From contig OZ022242.1 in the NCBI GenBank assembly GCA_963978895.1, forward strand, positions 20,545,629 through 20,609,628: DNA of 64,000 nt, in the 5' to 3' direction. The first letter of the stretch is position 1, and every line of letters starts with the position of its first letter. The notes under the pieces are model-generated. The model worked only from the letters and a program-made list of their open reading frames with translations, was not told where the DNA came from and made no database searches. This DNA is from Erpobdella octoculata (lineage: Eukaryota; Annelida; Clitellata; Hirudinida; Erpobdellidae). Positions 33,500 through 44,255 of this stretch are shown piece by piece. The position numbers and the translations under genes were made by a program.

Positions 33500-36400
33500 T
33501 TTCTATCTGTTGCATTTTCCTATGAAAAGGACATAATTGCACCTCTTTGTTTTTCCATTATAACTTTTTAAAATAATTTAAAAAATATTCTAAATAGCCT
33601 ACAACCTATCCTCAGACCTACCAAATGTACACAAAAAAAATTCATAAAAATCGGTTCAGCCGTTTCGGAGGAGTTTGAAGTCAAACACTATGACACGAGA
33701 TTTTTATACATATAGATTTTTTATGCCTAATAACATAAAACATGCCAATCCAAAACCAAACTAACTTGTAATTGTAAGTTCATTCCTGACCCGAGTATCT
33801 TGCAGATGCTATCGTATCGTACCTTTGACACCCATGAGTCTATAGATACCTTCTCAAGATCGCTGATCTAAAAAATATTTATTTTTAACTTGTAAAAATA
33901 ATTCTTATTTTTCAAATAAGTGAATTAAAAAACATGGTTTATTTTTTCCTGAATTACACTACACAACGTAAAATTAAATTTTTGTATGTTTTTAATTACG
34001 TTTCATCATACGATTGAATTTCAGTATACACGACATTTCTTGTGAATTGACGACCATCGTTGAGAAGTGATCCTTGCTTCTGAGATTTTTTTAAATCTCA
34101 TCATATAATATTTTTCGATTGTAGCGCCACTTGTTTTGATCTCTAGGACTAAGAGTGTGTATAGGTACAATTGCATAATAACTTTTATTACACGCCTTCG
34201 CGCAATAAATTCTTACGTGCACGTTGATATTGTCTATACGACTAATTACGTAAGCGTGACAGAATCAGTGAGTGACGTGGGCTACTATAATGTAGATGAA
34301 TAATTTACATTGTTAATTATTCATAACATTTATTTATTAATCAATACAATATATTTAACAAAAGTGAAAAATTCTCGTTTTAATTTCTATTTCTGTGCGA
34401 AAAAATCCCTGGTTAAAACCGATCTTTCTTTTAAAAAACCATTTCCTACTAACTTACTTTAATCGTTAGTATCTCGGCAAATGGACATACAATTTTAAGA
34501 GTTATGGCTGATTTGTATTTTATATGCAACTAGTGGGGTAACCTGGGGTTTTTATATCGTTTTCTCTTTCTCCTTTTCCCGTTTGCTCTCATTCTCGGTT
34601 GCTCTCCCGCTCCAACTCCCTTTCACAATCCCCCTCCCCCATTCCTTTTCTTTGTTTATCTCCCTCCTATCTTCTTTTTGCCCATAAAATGTAAAATAGA
34701 TTTGTTAAAAGTTGCTTTAAACCTTTAAACTTTGTTACATAACTAAATTTGAATTTTGTTGTTTGTACATAGGCACTTTTGGCTTGGAAAGGTATTTGAT
34801 CATAAAAAATGAATAAAAAATTTTTTGAATAAAAAACTTTCCTTTCCTTTTCTACTCTTTGCGATATACCTCCATGCCAACTTTTGTTTAAGTTGGTCCA
34901 GCGATTTGGATTTGTATAGAAGACAAACAAACAGATAGTAATTTTTATATATTTCGATAAGTCACTATTTTGTTAATGCAATGCGCAGTTATCACACTTT
35001 AAAAACTGCCAGTATTGAAATAAATGATGGTTACATAAATTATTTCAATACCTTAACTTCTGTTAATGCGCATTTTTTTGTCAATCAGCTGATGAGGGAG
35101 CAGAGATGGAAAAAAAGTACGGACGCACAATAAGTAAAGTAAATACTCTTGAATTCAAAGACAATGTCATCAAAAAAGCAGAAGACTGTAGCGATTCTTT
35201 AGGAGGGATCATCGCAACTGATCCCAGGACAACTGATCCCAGGACTACTGATCCCAGGACAACTGATCCCGGGACAACCGATCCCACGGAAAACCGATCC
35301 CATGGACAACCGATCCCATGGACAACTGATCCCATAGACAACCGATCTCATATCTGCATCATTTTATATTTCACTGTTTCTGCAATCAATAAACTGATAT
35401 TAACATACATAATTTCCTATTTCTGTTTGTATGTACGAATGTATGTGTATGTATGTATGTATGTATGTATGTATGTATGTATGTATGTATGTATGTATGT
35501 ATGAGTATGTTTGGATGCTGTAGTGATGGTCCTAGTCATGGACTCCTAAATAAGCCGATAAGAATTAATGTTGGAGTGTCTTCATTAATTCATATCTTCG
35601 AAAAAACAACTTCTGAAATGAGCTAAACTCTATTATTTTTGGATTGGCACGGTTCCATTTCTCATTATGAACTTCACGCAGAAAGGAGTGAAACGATGAA
35701 AAGTAATACGAACTTGTCAATTTCATTTCGACTGTGTATCGAGCTCTCGTGCGCGGCGCTTATACTAAATATTATTTTTCCGTTTACTAACTGGAGTAGC
35801 CAGTATCATTATCACCACCACCGTTGTCATATGCAGCCAGCCATCGTAAGCTGGCTACGTAAGCATCATCACCACCACCATTGTCGTGAAAAAAATGAGT
35901 TGCTTATGTCAATGGGAACAGTTGTCTATGGGATCAGTTGTCCGTGGGATCAGTTGACCTGGGATCAGTTGTCCCGGGGTCAGTTGTCCCGGGATCAGTA
36001 GGCACTAACCCTCTTTAGGAGAAGTAGTGAAAGATCATATACGGTATGAGTATGACTTGATTGCTACTGAAGCAAAATACCATAATATTTGCTATACTAA
36101 TTTCTTAAAGATATTTCCTTCTACCAATAAGAAGCCTCATCAAGAAAATCAATTCAAACAAGCAATGAAAGAGACTTTTAATTATATAGAAAATCATGAT
36201 GATTCACAATTTACATTAAAAGAACTCAAAGCTCAGAGTAAGTATGTACCATATGATAAGACTCTCGTTACAAGACTTCAACAAAAATATTTGACTGACC
36301 ATTGTTACAAGAAAGGTGGAATCATTTACTATCCTATCTTTTCATGATACACAAGCTTATACACAGTCAAAAAAGCATGGTACGATAATAAAAAAAAGGA

Positions 36401-38227
36401 TCCGAAGAAAAACAGATACTGAATGTAGAAGTTGGAGTAGCTATTATTAGGGAAGATATTCAATCTTAACTATGTCAAAGAAAGAGAGAAAAATGCGTAG
36501 TACGTAGCAGCATGCAATACCTGTTTAAAGGAACTAAAGATGGGAATCAAAGATTCAAGCAGTACTTTGAGGAACACAATAATACTAAAAGTTTTATATT
36601 CCATTACAACACTTGAACTATTCATCTCCATTTTACAAGCAAGACTCATCGGTACTCTCAAAACAGTTTTCTAGATCTACCACTGAACTAACAGAGTGGT
36701 TGAATTACAGTTGAATTTAAAAAATTTATAATTGATACATAATGTTGAGGAAGTTTGAAAATTAATTTTTGATAAATTTTCGTACAATCTTATAAAAATT
36801 AAGGACTTTTTATTAGCACTAAATCGGAGAAATGCACCGATAAATTTTGGAATTGAGAATAAAAATATGGCAGCAATTTATGAGTAATTTTTACTGAAAG
36901 CATTCTAGGTTAATAAAATACAATTGAGTTCATTTTAGAGTTATTCTTCCAATTGAATTTATTTAAAGAATGAATGACAATTTTTGCTAAGGATGGAAGA
37001 GAAATTTTAAAATAAATGATGATGATGGCCATGTCATCCTTAAATAGGCAATTAAACGTTTCTAAAGAAAAACAATAAAACTAGTTGAAAAACCTTCAAG
37101 TCACATTGATCAAACTCCCCCGACTCAACCATCCTGTAAATGTCCCTGAACTTTGATCTTTGAACCTTCTTGTCTTTCTTTGCTCTGAACTTGCTACTCT
37201 CTGTGATCAGGGACTTGAGGGAATCAACCAACTCGTTGTAATTTGTCACAATCTGCTAATGAATAGATAAAGAAAATCATTAACTCATAATTCATGAACA
37301 CATAGAGAAGCACACCAGAGATGTGCAGACCCGAAAATCTCTGGCCATGCAACGGTTGCTAGGCACAACACAGTCAAGTTTAATTTTTAAAAGTAAGTTA
37401 AAAGTTAACAACTTTAATAACAGCATTTTGTTCACATCAGCCATGATAAATTTTAAAAAATAGTGTTTTTTAACCCAATTTATCTGAGCGATATGCAATG
37501 ATCACTGTTCTACAGAGTTGAAACACTTTTTATAAAATACTTGCCAGCATAACCACAGTGAAATGAAGCCAATTTAGTTTAAAAATTCCATGTATGAACA
37601 TAATAAAATAAACACAATATTAAAAGAATCAGTGAAAACAAAATTTGTTACTCATTCTCTATTCCCATTATTGCCTATTGCTTGAGTGAATATAAAGTCA
37701 GTAGTCAAGTTTCACAATATTTAGCACACCTCATCCAATGTTATTGGATGAGGTGTGCTAAATAGAAGTAGCTAATGATTAAAGAATATTGCCCATGCTG
37801 TAATTTGTGAAGCATCTGTTATCTTAGGAAAGTAACATCAAGCAATGGAAAAGTAGTTGTGATAGGCCAGCATTCCAATTGACTACTACTATTACTTAGA
37901 ACTATAACCTTTTTTTCAATTACTGAGCAAATGTTTTAAATATTTTGAATGTTACACATTATTTTTAAAAGGTGAAATGTTCTGGCAAAAATTACAATTT
38001 GCAGAAAATCATCATTTGCTATAATCTTTGAGCACTACAATCTGAGACTTAAAAATTGTTTGCTCGTTTAATTACACCTACATTTTCCTTTATAGCAATT
38101 CGAGATCCACACATCTCTGCAACATACATATCAACTACTACATCCTCACAAACATCTCTGCAACATACATATCAACTACTACATCCCCACAAACATCTCT
38201 GCAACACACATACCTCAACTACTACGA

Positions 38228-38299
<72 letters not shown>

Positions 38300-41200
38300 A
38301 TACACACACACACACACACACACACATCAACTACTACTACCTCAAAGTTCTCTTCATCTCCTGCCAATTCGAACATAAGTGCCACAGTTTCTCCAGCTGT
38401 TATTCTCAGTTCCATGTCGTTGCTCTTCAGCATGGAAGCAATCGAAGGAAGATACCTTCAAGAACAAACAAACAAACAAAAATGAAATTACTAAAGTTAT
38501 ATAATGAAATGAAAATAACTGCCACTGTGACGACATTACTTTTCAGATATCGAATGCTGAGCCAAGGTCGAGTATATTTTAAAACTATTACTTGAAATCA
38601 TTTTGCAAGATTTTGTGATTTTATTTTAAATCAATTTTTTTAAATTGATCTTACAAAAGCAAGTTAATAAACACAATTGAAATAGAAAAATTTATCATTT
38701 TAACAGTAGTCATTACAAGCATACAGCTGAGCAAGAGAACGAGATTGCAGTGAATAAGAATTAGTGTCACACATGCAGAAAACAAACCATACACTTCATA
38801 ATCACACAAAAGTTATTAGGTGAGCAGTTTTATTTGTCATTTGTCTGATACACTGAACTTGCACATAATAACATATCCATAACAATAAAACATCAAATCC
38901 AGAATCTTCTGGTGGGAGAAAAAAAATTTTTCAGGGTTGAAAATATTTCTGCATTAGCCCAAGTGTCAAAACAAATTATGTACAAAAGTTATTTATAAAA
39001 CCACATAGTATTTTGTATATTAAACTTGGCTTTAACGAAATTTGAATGAGGAGCATCCATTTATAGTCACCCATGATTGGAGCTGGAAGAGATTAAATAC
39101 AAAAGTATGTTGAAGGCTTGATTGAGATTAGAGGTTGACACAGTAATATAGACCGAGAAATGGATTTATTTTGAAAGTGGACACTAATTAATGAACAAGT
39201 AAATTGTAGACAAGGCAATGAATAATTAACAGATATCGAAAGATATTCTTCAACTGACAAAACTATTTTTAATTAGGAGTTGAGCTGGAATGTGTACCAA
39301 AAATATCTGGTAAGAACTTTGCAGTCCTATTTCCATTATCATAATTCCATTCCTAATTATAATCAGTGATGCCAAAAAAAATGCAAAAACATCAAAAACG
39401 ACTTTGATGTTTCTCATCCAACCAACAATTTTGGACTGAAAATTATCATCAAGAACAGTTATTTGGCTTTAGCCATAATATTAATATAGTCATAACTCTA
39501 TAGCTGACAAAACTCCATAAGAGAATTGAACACAGCTATGTGATTTCAATAAAATTGTTAGATTTTACCTCCACATAGCAGTTATTTATTTTGTTATAAA
39601 TAATGTGAGATTAATTAATGCAGGGTCAAAATCTATTTCAGGGATGGTGTAGATTGTTGAGGGGATGGGAAAAATAGAGACAAATTGGTGGTGACAGGGA
39701 TAAACTTTTGAGTTACTAATAACAACAAATAAACATAAACAACACACTCACATGTGCACATATTTGACCATGGTTGTCTGAGGAACGATGGTAAATAACA
39801 AATTCCATGACATTAGGGCACTGTTGTGCAACTTTGTTCCTGACACAGTCTGCGATTTCTGAGGATGAAAATCTTCTCCGAGGTCATAAGAGGCCCTGAA
39901 GATTCCCTCCAAGAAAGTCATAAGTTCATAGAAGTCAGCTGGTTCTTCTGTGCTGATGAAAGCTATGAGACCGAGAGCTTCCAGGCACTATTATGTGAAA
40001 ATTGAAGTAAAACTTGAATTTATAACATTGATAAAAACAAGTATATGAAAATCAAATGTTATTAGACAAAATAAATTAACAAAATTGTGATTAAAAAAAA
40101 AGATAAACAATTACGTTCTTTTGAACGATTGAATTATCTATACCTCACATCTGGCATCCATGGGTACTGACTCATTGCAGGCCACACTTCGGAGCAGAGG
40201 AGTGGAACTTCTGAAGAGCTCCTCTTTCTCCTCCGAGCAGCCAACCTGTACGAAGAGAGCACACAAACAGACAGCAGCAGTAATTTGTTCTTCTCCACGT
40301 CCCTTCTTGATGCAACGCTCCAGTCCATCGCACAGTGTCACTCTCCTGTTATTATAATTAATGATATTCACACAGTGTTACTGTCATGTTATTAATGATT
40401 TCAATAAGAACATCCTATAGAAACCTAACCCGATTTGTATGACAGAAAAGTTTGTGTGTTTTGTTTTAATTATTCTTTCACATTAACTAATACAGTATTG
40501 AACAGATAAATTAGAACAAAATGAAATGTTTGAAAAAATCTTTTATTGTCAGATACCAAGAGGAGTGAAATCTTTGTTTGACATCACAAGAGGTCATATT
40601 AAGGATTAGTTTGTTACATTTTTTTTTAAACTTTCAGATAATTTTTTTTTTTGAAATTTGCATCAAGTTTCAATAAGCCTATTCAATTCTATAATCAACA
40701 TTGATTTTCGATAACGTAACTTAATGACAACATTTTAATAAGAAAGTGAAAATGTCTGTGATGCTTAAAAACCAGATAAATGTGCATAATTTATCAATAG
40801 AATGTTACAATAAAATGAATTAGTTTAACAATTTATTTTTTGACCTTTCAGTGATGAAGTCATATGCAAACTTGACACTGAGACCAGCCTTTAGACTCTT
40901 CAAGCTGTCAATTCTTCCCTTCAAGCTACATGGATTCAACAAATAAACCCATAATTAATAATGAATAAATATTAATTATTATGTGATTTAATTATCTTTA
41001 TAATTGTATTATTATAAAATAAAAAAAATAAAATTAGCCAAGGTTTTTCAAACTTTTTCTGTGTGATTCCCTCAATGCACTTTATGATCTTAAATTCATA
41101 ATCTTCCACACTCTGTTGAATGGAAGTACTGTCCTCTGAATCTGGTGTTGTAGAAAATGATCACATGAAATCAGATTAAAAATAAACTTCAATTGCAATC

Positions 41201-43253
41201 ACAAACCCTTCAAATTACCAGCACTGTAGACTGCTATGCTCGGGCTCCCCAATGTGGATCTATTGCATTCTATTCATTTTCAAACATATCTCAAGAATAT
41301 TTTGAAACAGTTTGTCTTGTAAATTTTAAAAATAACCCAGCAAAACTAAAACTGCAGTCCTGAAATTTGCAGTCATTTAAAGTCAATAAAGCATCTCAGA
41401 TTTAAAAATAGCACATATATATGGAAACATGATCATAACCGAGCTAAATTTGTTAATGTTTTGTTTTTCTCTTTGCAATGAATGTAATAATACAATGACA
41501 GAAGAATAATTATTGTTGTCCAGTTCATATCATCTGTCAAAGCAAAAATAAGCAGTGTGACTGTTATAGCAATGAAGACTAACAATAAGCATAATTTTTA
41601 TCTGCTTTGTCAATTGAATTGTAAGTATAACATTAACTTAAGGCAGCTGTTTTCAACCTGCATGTCGCGACCCCAACAGGGGTCCCTTGACGATTTTATA
41701 GGGGTCTCCTAAAACTTTCAGAAATTTAATTGTTTAAAAAAACAAGCAGCTTTTTAAACTTGAAACTTACCTGCATTGCTGAAATAACAATGTACAATAG
41801 TACTAGTCTATGTCTTCCCACAACATACCTTTGTGAAACAGGCATTTCAAGCTTATTAGTTATCAAGTTTAAATGCAGGAGTAGACTTAATGCAGGAAAT
41901 GACTTGTGTTTTGCTCATTGAATATGTTTCATGTATTTACACTTGTATTGACTGGGTAACAACATTTGCAGTTGAGAGTATATAAACTGCAAACATGTAG
42001 TCTTGTATGTCACCCATGTGATTAAGTGCTTTCAACACTTTCAAGATATGCTTATTATTGCTTATGCTGCCTGACAACTGAAAGTATCTGAATGAAATAA
42101 ACTGGAACATCCCTGCCAAAGTCTATGCACATGAACATTATAATATTGTCTTCTTTTTGTCTGATGGTGACATTCAAATTGCATTGGTCTTGTTAGTTAC
42201 TTTCAATTATTTACTTTACTTTTTTTTAATGACTATGTAGTAACCATTAATTAATAGAGTCTAAAATCAAACGCTAAAATGTAATTTTGCAAGCTAAGGC
42301 AAATGTACATCATCTAATGAAATAAACAGGACAATACCCACGCAAATGCAGATCGTCAAAAAGTTATACAAGTCACATTCGTTACTTATATAAAATATTT
42401 TGACAAATGGGGACTGCTAACAGCAGTTAGATACTATATATAAAAACATGCAATGAACCCAAGATTGAGCTTCTACTGTCTTTTTAACTTAATTTTAGTA
42501 ATAAAACAAGTTAATATAAGCGTTGTAACAATATATTGAAATACATTCTTTCTAAGAACGAACAATTTCATTTGAAAAAATGTAATAATTGAAACAAAAT
42601 TTCTATTTGTTATTCTCAGTCGTCTCTTTAAATTTATATCAGATTTTAATTATCACATTCCAATGATTTTACCATCAGTCAGCCTGTTTTCAGAGTTGTT
42701 GCTGATAACACTGACGACACTGGCACAATCATCCATGTATTCATCCTCTCCGACATCACCCATCTTGTTCAGCTGACTTCTCACCCGATCTGTTAATTAG
42801 TTTTTAACATTTATTTTCAGTTTTCAGATAATTGTTGTAATTGTTAATAATTTGTTACCCTTCTATTAAAATTTAATAGAAGGGCAACAAACTATTAACA
42901 ATTACAAAAATTATTAACAATTATCTGAATACTAAAAATAAATGCTAAAAACTAAACTTTATTAGTAACCAAATTAAAGAGAACACATTTTTTAAGTTCA
43001 CTGAAACTGAAACCGTTTCAAGTGAAACGGTAGACCGGTAGGACAGGATAAAATAACAAACCTTTCTCCTAAACCTCAATTGAATTTTCCAGTCATTTAT
43101 AATTTAAAATAAATAACAAAATAACGCCGCTTACACACTTTACTGCTTGCTTTCAAATTTTATTTTAACTTTCAACAACAAAATAAGCACGAGGCATTGA
43201 CACTACCAGCCAACAAGACGACTCAGCTCACCTTTCCGTCTCGTTTTCGGCAT
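32207..43253 (-). CDS. IFRD: Interferon-related developmental regulator family protein
   Basis: Orthologue of the vertebrate IFRD1/IFRD2 pair, conserved armadillo-like proteins. IFRD1 is a transcriptional co-regulator and IFRD2 a translation inhibitor on ribosomes. Exons in gene order: 43253-43232, 42789-42673, 41141-41054, 40925-40845, 40345-40144, 39987-39752, 38455-38341, 37255-37094, 33867-33766, 32561-32469, 32287-32207. All phases agree, giving 432 aa against about 450 in human IFRD1. Landmarks: MPKTRRK start, KFAYDFITER, LERCIKKG, MELRITAGETVALMFELA, KFRAKKDKKVQRSKFRDIYR, VSIDSWVSKVRYDSICKILG, ENPLLREIF, and the basic end AGFKSRTQSRTKQR. Exon 4 has two AG acceptors 21 nt apart, each followed by CTTGAAG. 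The outer one gives the family length. Intron 8 carries several transposons. Confidence 0.95.
33281..33381 (+). pseudogene. Inverted copy of the last IFRD exon
   Basis: These 101 bases match 32190-32290 read on the other strand with two differences. The match runs from the CAG of the splice acceptor, through the whole last coding exon and its stop, into the start of the 3' UTR. The copy is bounded by inverted words AAAAGAATATATAC and GTATATATTCTTTT. One difference changes a GTG codon to GTA and is silent, the other lies in the UTR. It cannot be used by the gene because it is on the wrong strand. Confidence 0.93.
33408..33458. repeat. Copy of an IFRD intron segment (33903-33952)
   Basis: About 50 bases including TTATTTTTCAAATAAGTGAA and AAAAAACATGGTTTATTTTT recur in the same orientation just upstream of IFRD exon 9. 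The copy lies inside the Helitron-like element beside the captured exon. Confidence 0.85.
34530..34957 (-). mobile_element. Helitron-like element, family 2, short copy
   Basis: On the minus strand it ends CAGGTTACCCCACTAG followed by T. It carries the family-2 blocks TTTTAAACTTTGT, GTACATAGGCACTTTTGGC and a pyrimidine-rich CTCTCATTCTCGG region, seen in reverse at 61241-61820 and around 53860-56220. The 5' end near 34957 is less certain. Confidence 0.55.
35106..36346 (+). pseudogene. Transposon-type frame split by an insertion
   Basis: The frame opens at 35106, stops being sensible at about 35205, and resumes at 36022 with VKDHIRYEYDLIATEAKYHN, ICYTNFLK and a helical stretch, to 36346. Removing 35206-36011 plus one copy of a 10-bp repeat rejoins both parts in one frame. 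The DLIATEAKYHxxCYxxF wording recalls a cysteine-bearing motif in proteins encoded by uncharacterised animal transposons. I cannot name the family. It lies in IFRD intron 8. Confidence 0.6.
35206..36011. mobile_element. 806-bp insert with 10-bp target duplication
   Basis: The exact word TCTTTAGGAG stands at 35196-35205 and 36012-36021. The insert's arms are short tandem ACAACTGATCCC-type units, direct on the left (35216-35345) and inverted on the right (35915-36000). The middle has an (ATGT)n tract (35430-35500). The inverted repetitive arms make it another foldback-like, non-coding element. Confidence 0.8.
37719..37763. repeat. Perfect 21-bp hairpin in IFRD intron 7
   Basis: ATTTAGCACACCTCATCCAA plus T (37719-37739) pairs without mismatch with 37743-37763 around a GTT loop. 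Coding role is excluded by its intron position. It could be a MITE core or a structured RNA. Confidence 0.88.
38229..38326. repeat. (CA)n microsatellite beside an IFRD splice donor
   Basis: About 100 bp of CA broken by two CTCATA interruptions. In gene sense it begins about 20 nt after the donor of exon 7, so the intron opens GTAGTAGTAGTTGATG then (TG)n. Confidence 0.95.
41642..41720. mobile_element. Possible hAT terminus in IFRD intron 2
   Basis: GTTTTCAACCTGCATGTCGC followed by GACCCCAACAGGGGTC has the look of the TTCTCAACCTGTGGGTCGCGACCCC ends found on many animal hAT elements. A related block occurs at 22681-22715. The opposite end was not located. Confidence 0.35.
42797..42956. repeat. 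160-bp imperfect palindrome in IFRD intron 1
   Basis: Arms of about 75 bp meet at CTATTAAAATTTAATAG. The inner 40 bp pair almost perfectly (TTGTTACCCTTCTATTA with TAATAGAAGGGCAACAA). The outer parts contain related TTATCTGAA and GTTTTTA words. It looks like a small MITE. Confidence 0.75.
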
Positions 43254-43774
43254 ATTTCCTAGCAAAAATTTCCCAGTAATATCCTAAATGATTATTTTGT
43301 CATAAAATACTAAAACTTTGAAGATAAATTGACAATTTACACTCGAATTTTGATAAAATATCTTCCGACCCTTCCCACATGTTACGCTAGTAGTGAAGTA
43401 GTGACGGCCAAATACGAATAAAATATACCATAACATCATATTCGAAGATTTTATTTATTTTTATTAGTTTATTTTAGTTTTGAACGGTAACTTATTTTAA
43501 AATAATTTTATAAGCTGCTAATATTTTCAAATATACGAGCACTTGTCATTAGAGTCTAGCTCTATTCTCTAGTGCAGGGGTCTCAAACAAAGTTAAAAGT
43601 ACAATATTATAATGTAGGAGTGGAATGGGCATGTGAGAACATTTTTAAATTATTAGCATTGTTTAGAGTGGTTCAGAAGACTGAAAAGCCTGTATGAGAA
43701 CCAGTACACGAATTAGAGGCATTTGTTTATGGTGCTTGCCTCCCCCACACCCCCTACGCTGGTGACGCCGGTTA
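43254..43774. other. Upstream flank of IFRD
   Basis: Holds the presumed IFRD promoter and 5' UTR. No clear promoter motif is visible. A TGCAGGGGTCTCAAAC word at 43573 resembles a transposon terminus but has no partner that I could find. Confidence 0.4.
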
Positions 43775-43834
43775 GGTTTGAACCGCCGTTTTTTAAGCCA
43801 CCAGACGAACGCTTTACCGCAATGCCACCACCGC
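43775..43834 (-). mobile_element. tRNA-derived SINE head or tRNA pseudogene
   Basis: On the minus strand the segment starts GCGGTGGTGGCATTGCGG, with an A-box-like TGGCATTGCGG. About 40 nt later comes GGTTCAAACC, a good B box for RNA polymerase III. The arms do not fold into a full cloverleaf and the A box is degenerate, so this is a tRNA-derived short element rather than a working tRNA gene. Its body probably continues leftwards to about 43720. Confidence 0.6.
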
Positions 43835-43859
43835 AAAACCTATTTTATGGAAAGCTCAG

Positions 43860-44255
43860 CTCTCTCGAAAAAACCTCTGTCATTTTCCAGCATGCCAATC
43901 ACTCGTAGATGTGGACATGCCATTCAATGATGAAGGCTCTGGCTATATTAAGGCTATTGAAAAACTAGAAGAAAAATTTGATCTCAGATTTTCAGATTTT
44001 TAGACTCACAGAGCCACTTTTAAAATTTTTACTGACCCCTTCTCTTTCGATGTCTAAGATGCCCCTCCTGTGTGGCAGATTATGGAACTCATCGACCTGC
44101 AATGCAACTCTCATTTGAAAGCTAAGTTAAGGAAAATAAATGGGAGAACAAAAAAACTTCCACAATTTTTGAGAGAGTTGCCCCACATTTTCTCTGAGCT
44201 ATCCAGAATGTTCAGCCGGACCATGTGCTTTTTTGGAAACACATTCATATATATC
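43860..44255 (+). pseudogene. Decayed hAT-family (ZBED5/SCAND3-like) transposase
   Basis: Plus-strand fragments read EKFDLRFSDF, FKIFTDPFSFDV, MELIDLQCNSHLKAK, LPQFLRELPHIFSELSRMF and MCFFGNT in the correct order for the C-terminal part of DUF4371/hAT-type transposases, where MELIxLQC and the FGNTYxCE region are typical. Stops interrupt the first half. The sequence is cut at about 44255 by the left terminal repeat of the Penelope-like element. Confidence 0.65.

Larger units (their letters stand above)
32987..33716 (-). mobile_element. Helitron-like element carrying host gene pieces
   Basis: On the minus strand this 730-bp unit begins TCTATATGTATAAAAATCTC after an A and ends ACCCCGCTAG before a T. 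A perfect 6-bp hairpin, GCCCGG-GCAACG-CCGGGC, lies 10 nt from the end, as Helitrons require. The 5' part (33498-33716) is shared with fragments at 58919-59120 and 59937-60965. The middle holds a (TA)n tract, an inverted copy of IFRD exon 11 and a copy of a neighbouring IFRD intron segment. It sits in IFRD intron 9, between exons 9 and 10. No protein of its own is encoded. Confidence 0.8.

Noticed and set aside
35086..35125. Another hammerhead, because of a CTGATGAG word
   Set aside because: No GAAA at the right distance and no pairing flanks were found.
43775..43834. A functional tRNA gene
   Set aside because: No seven-base acceptor stem or complete cloverleaf can be formed and the A box is degenerate.
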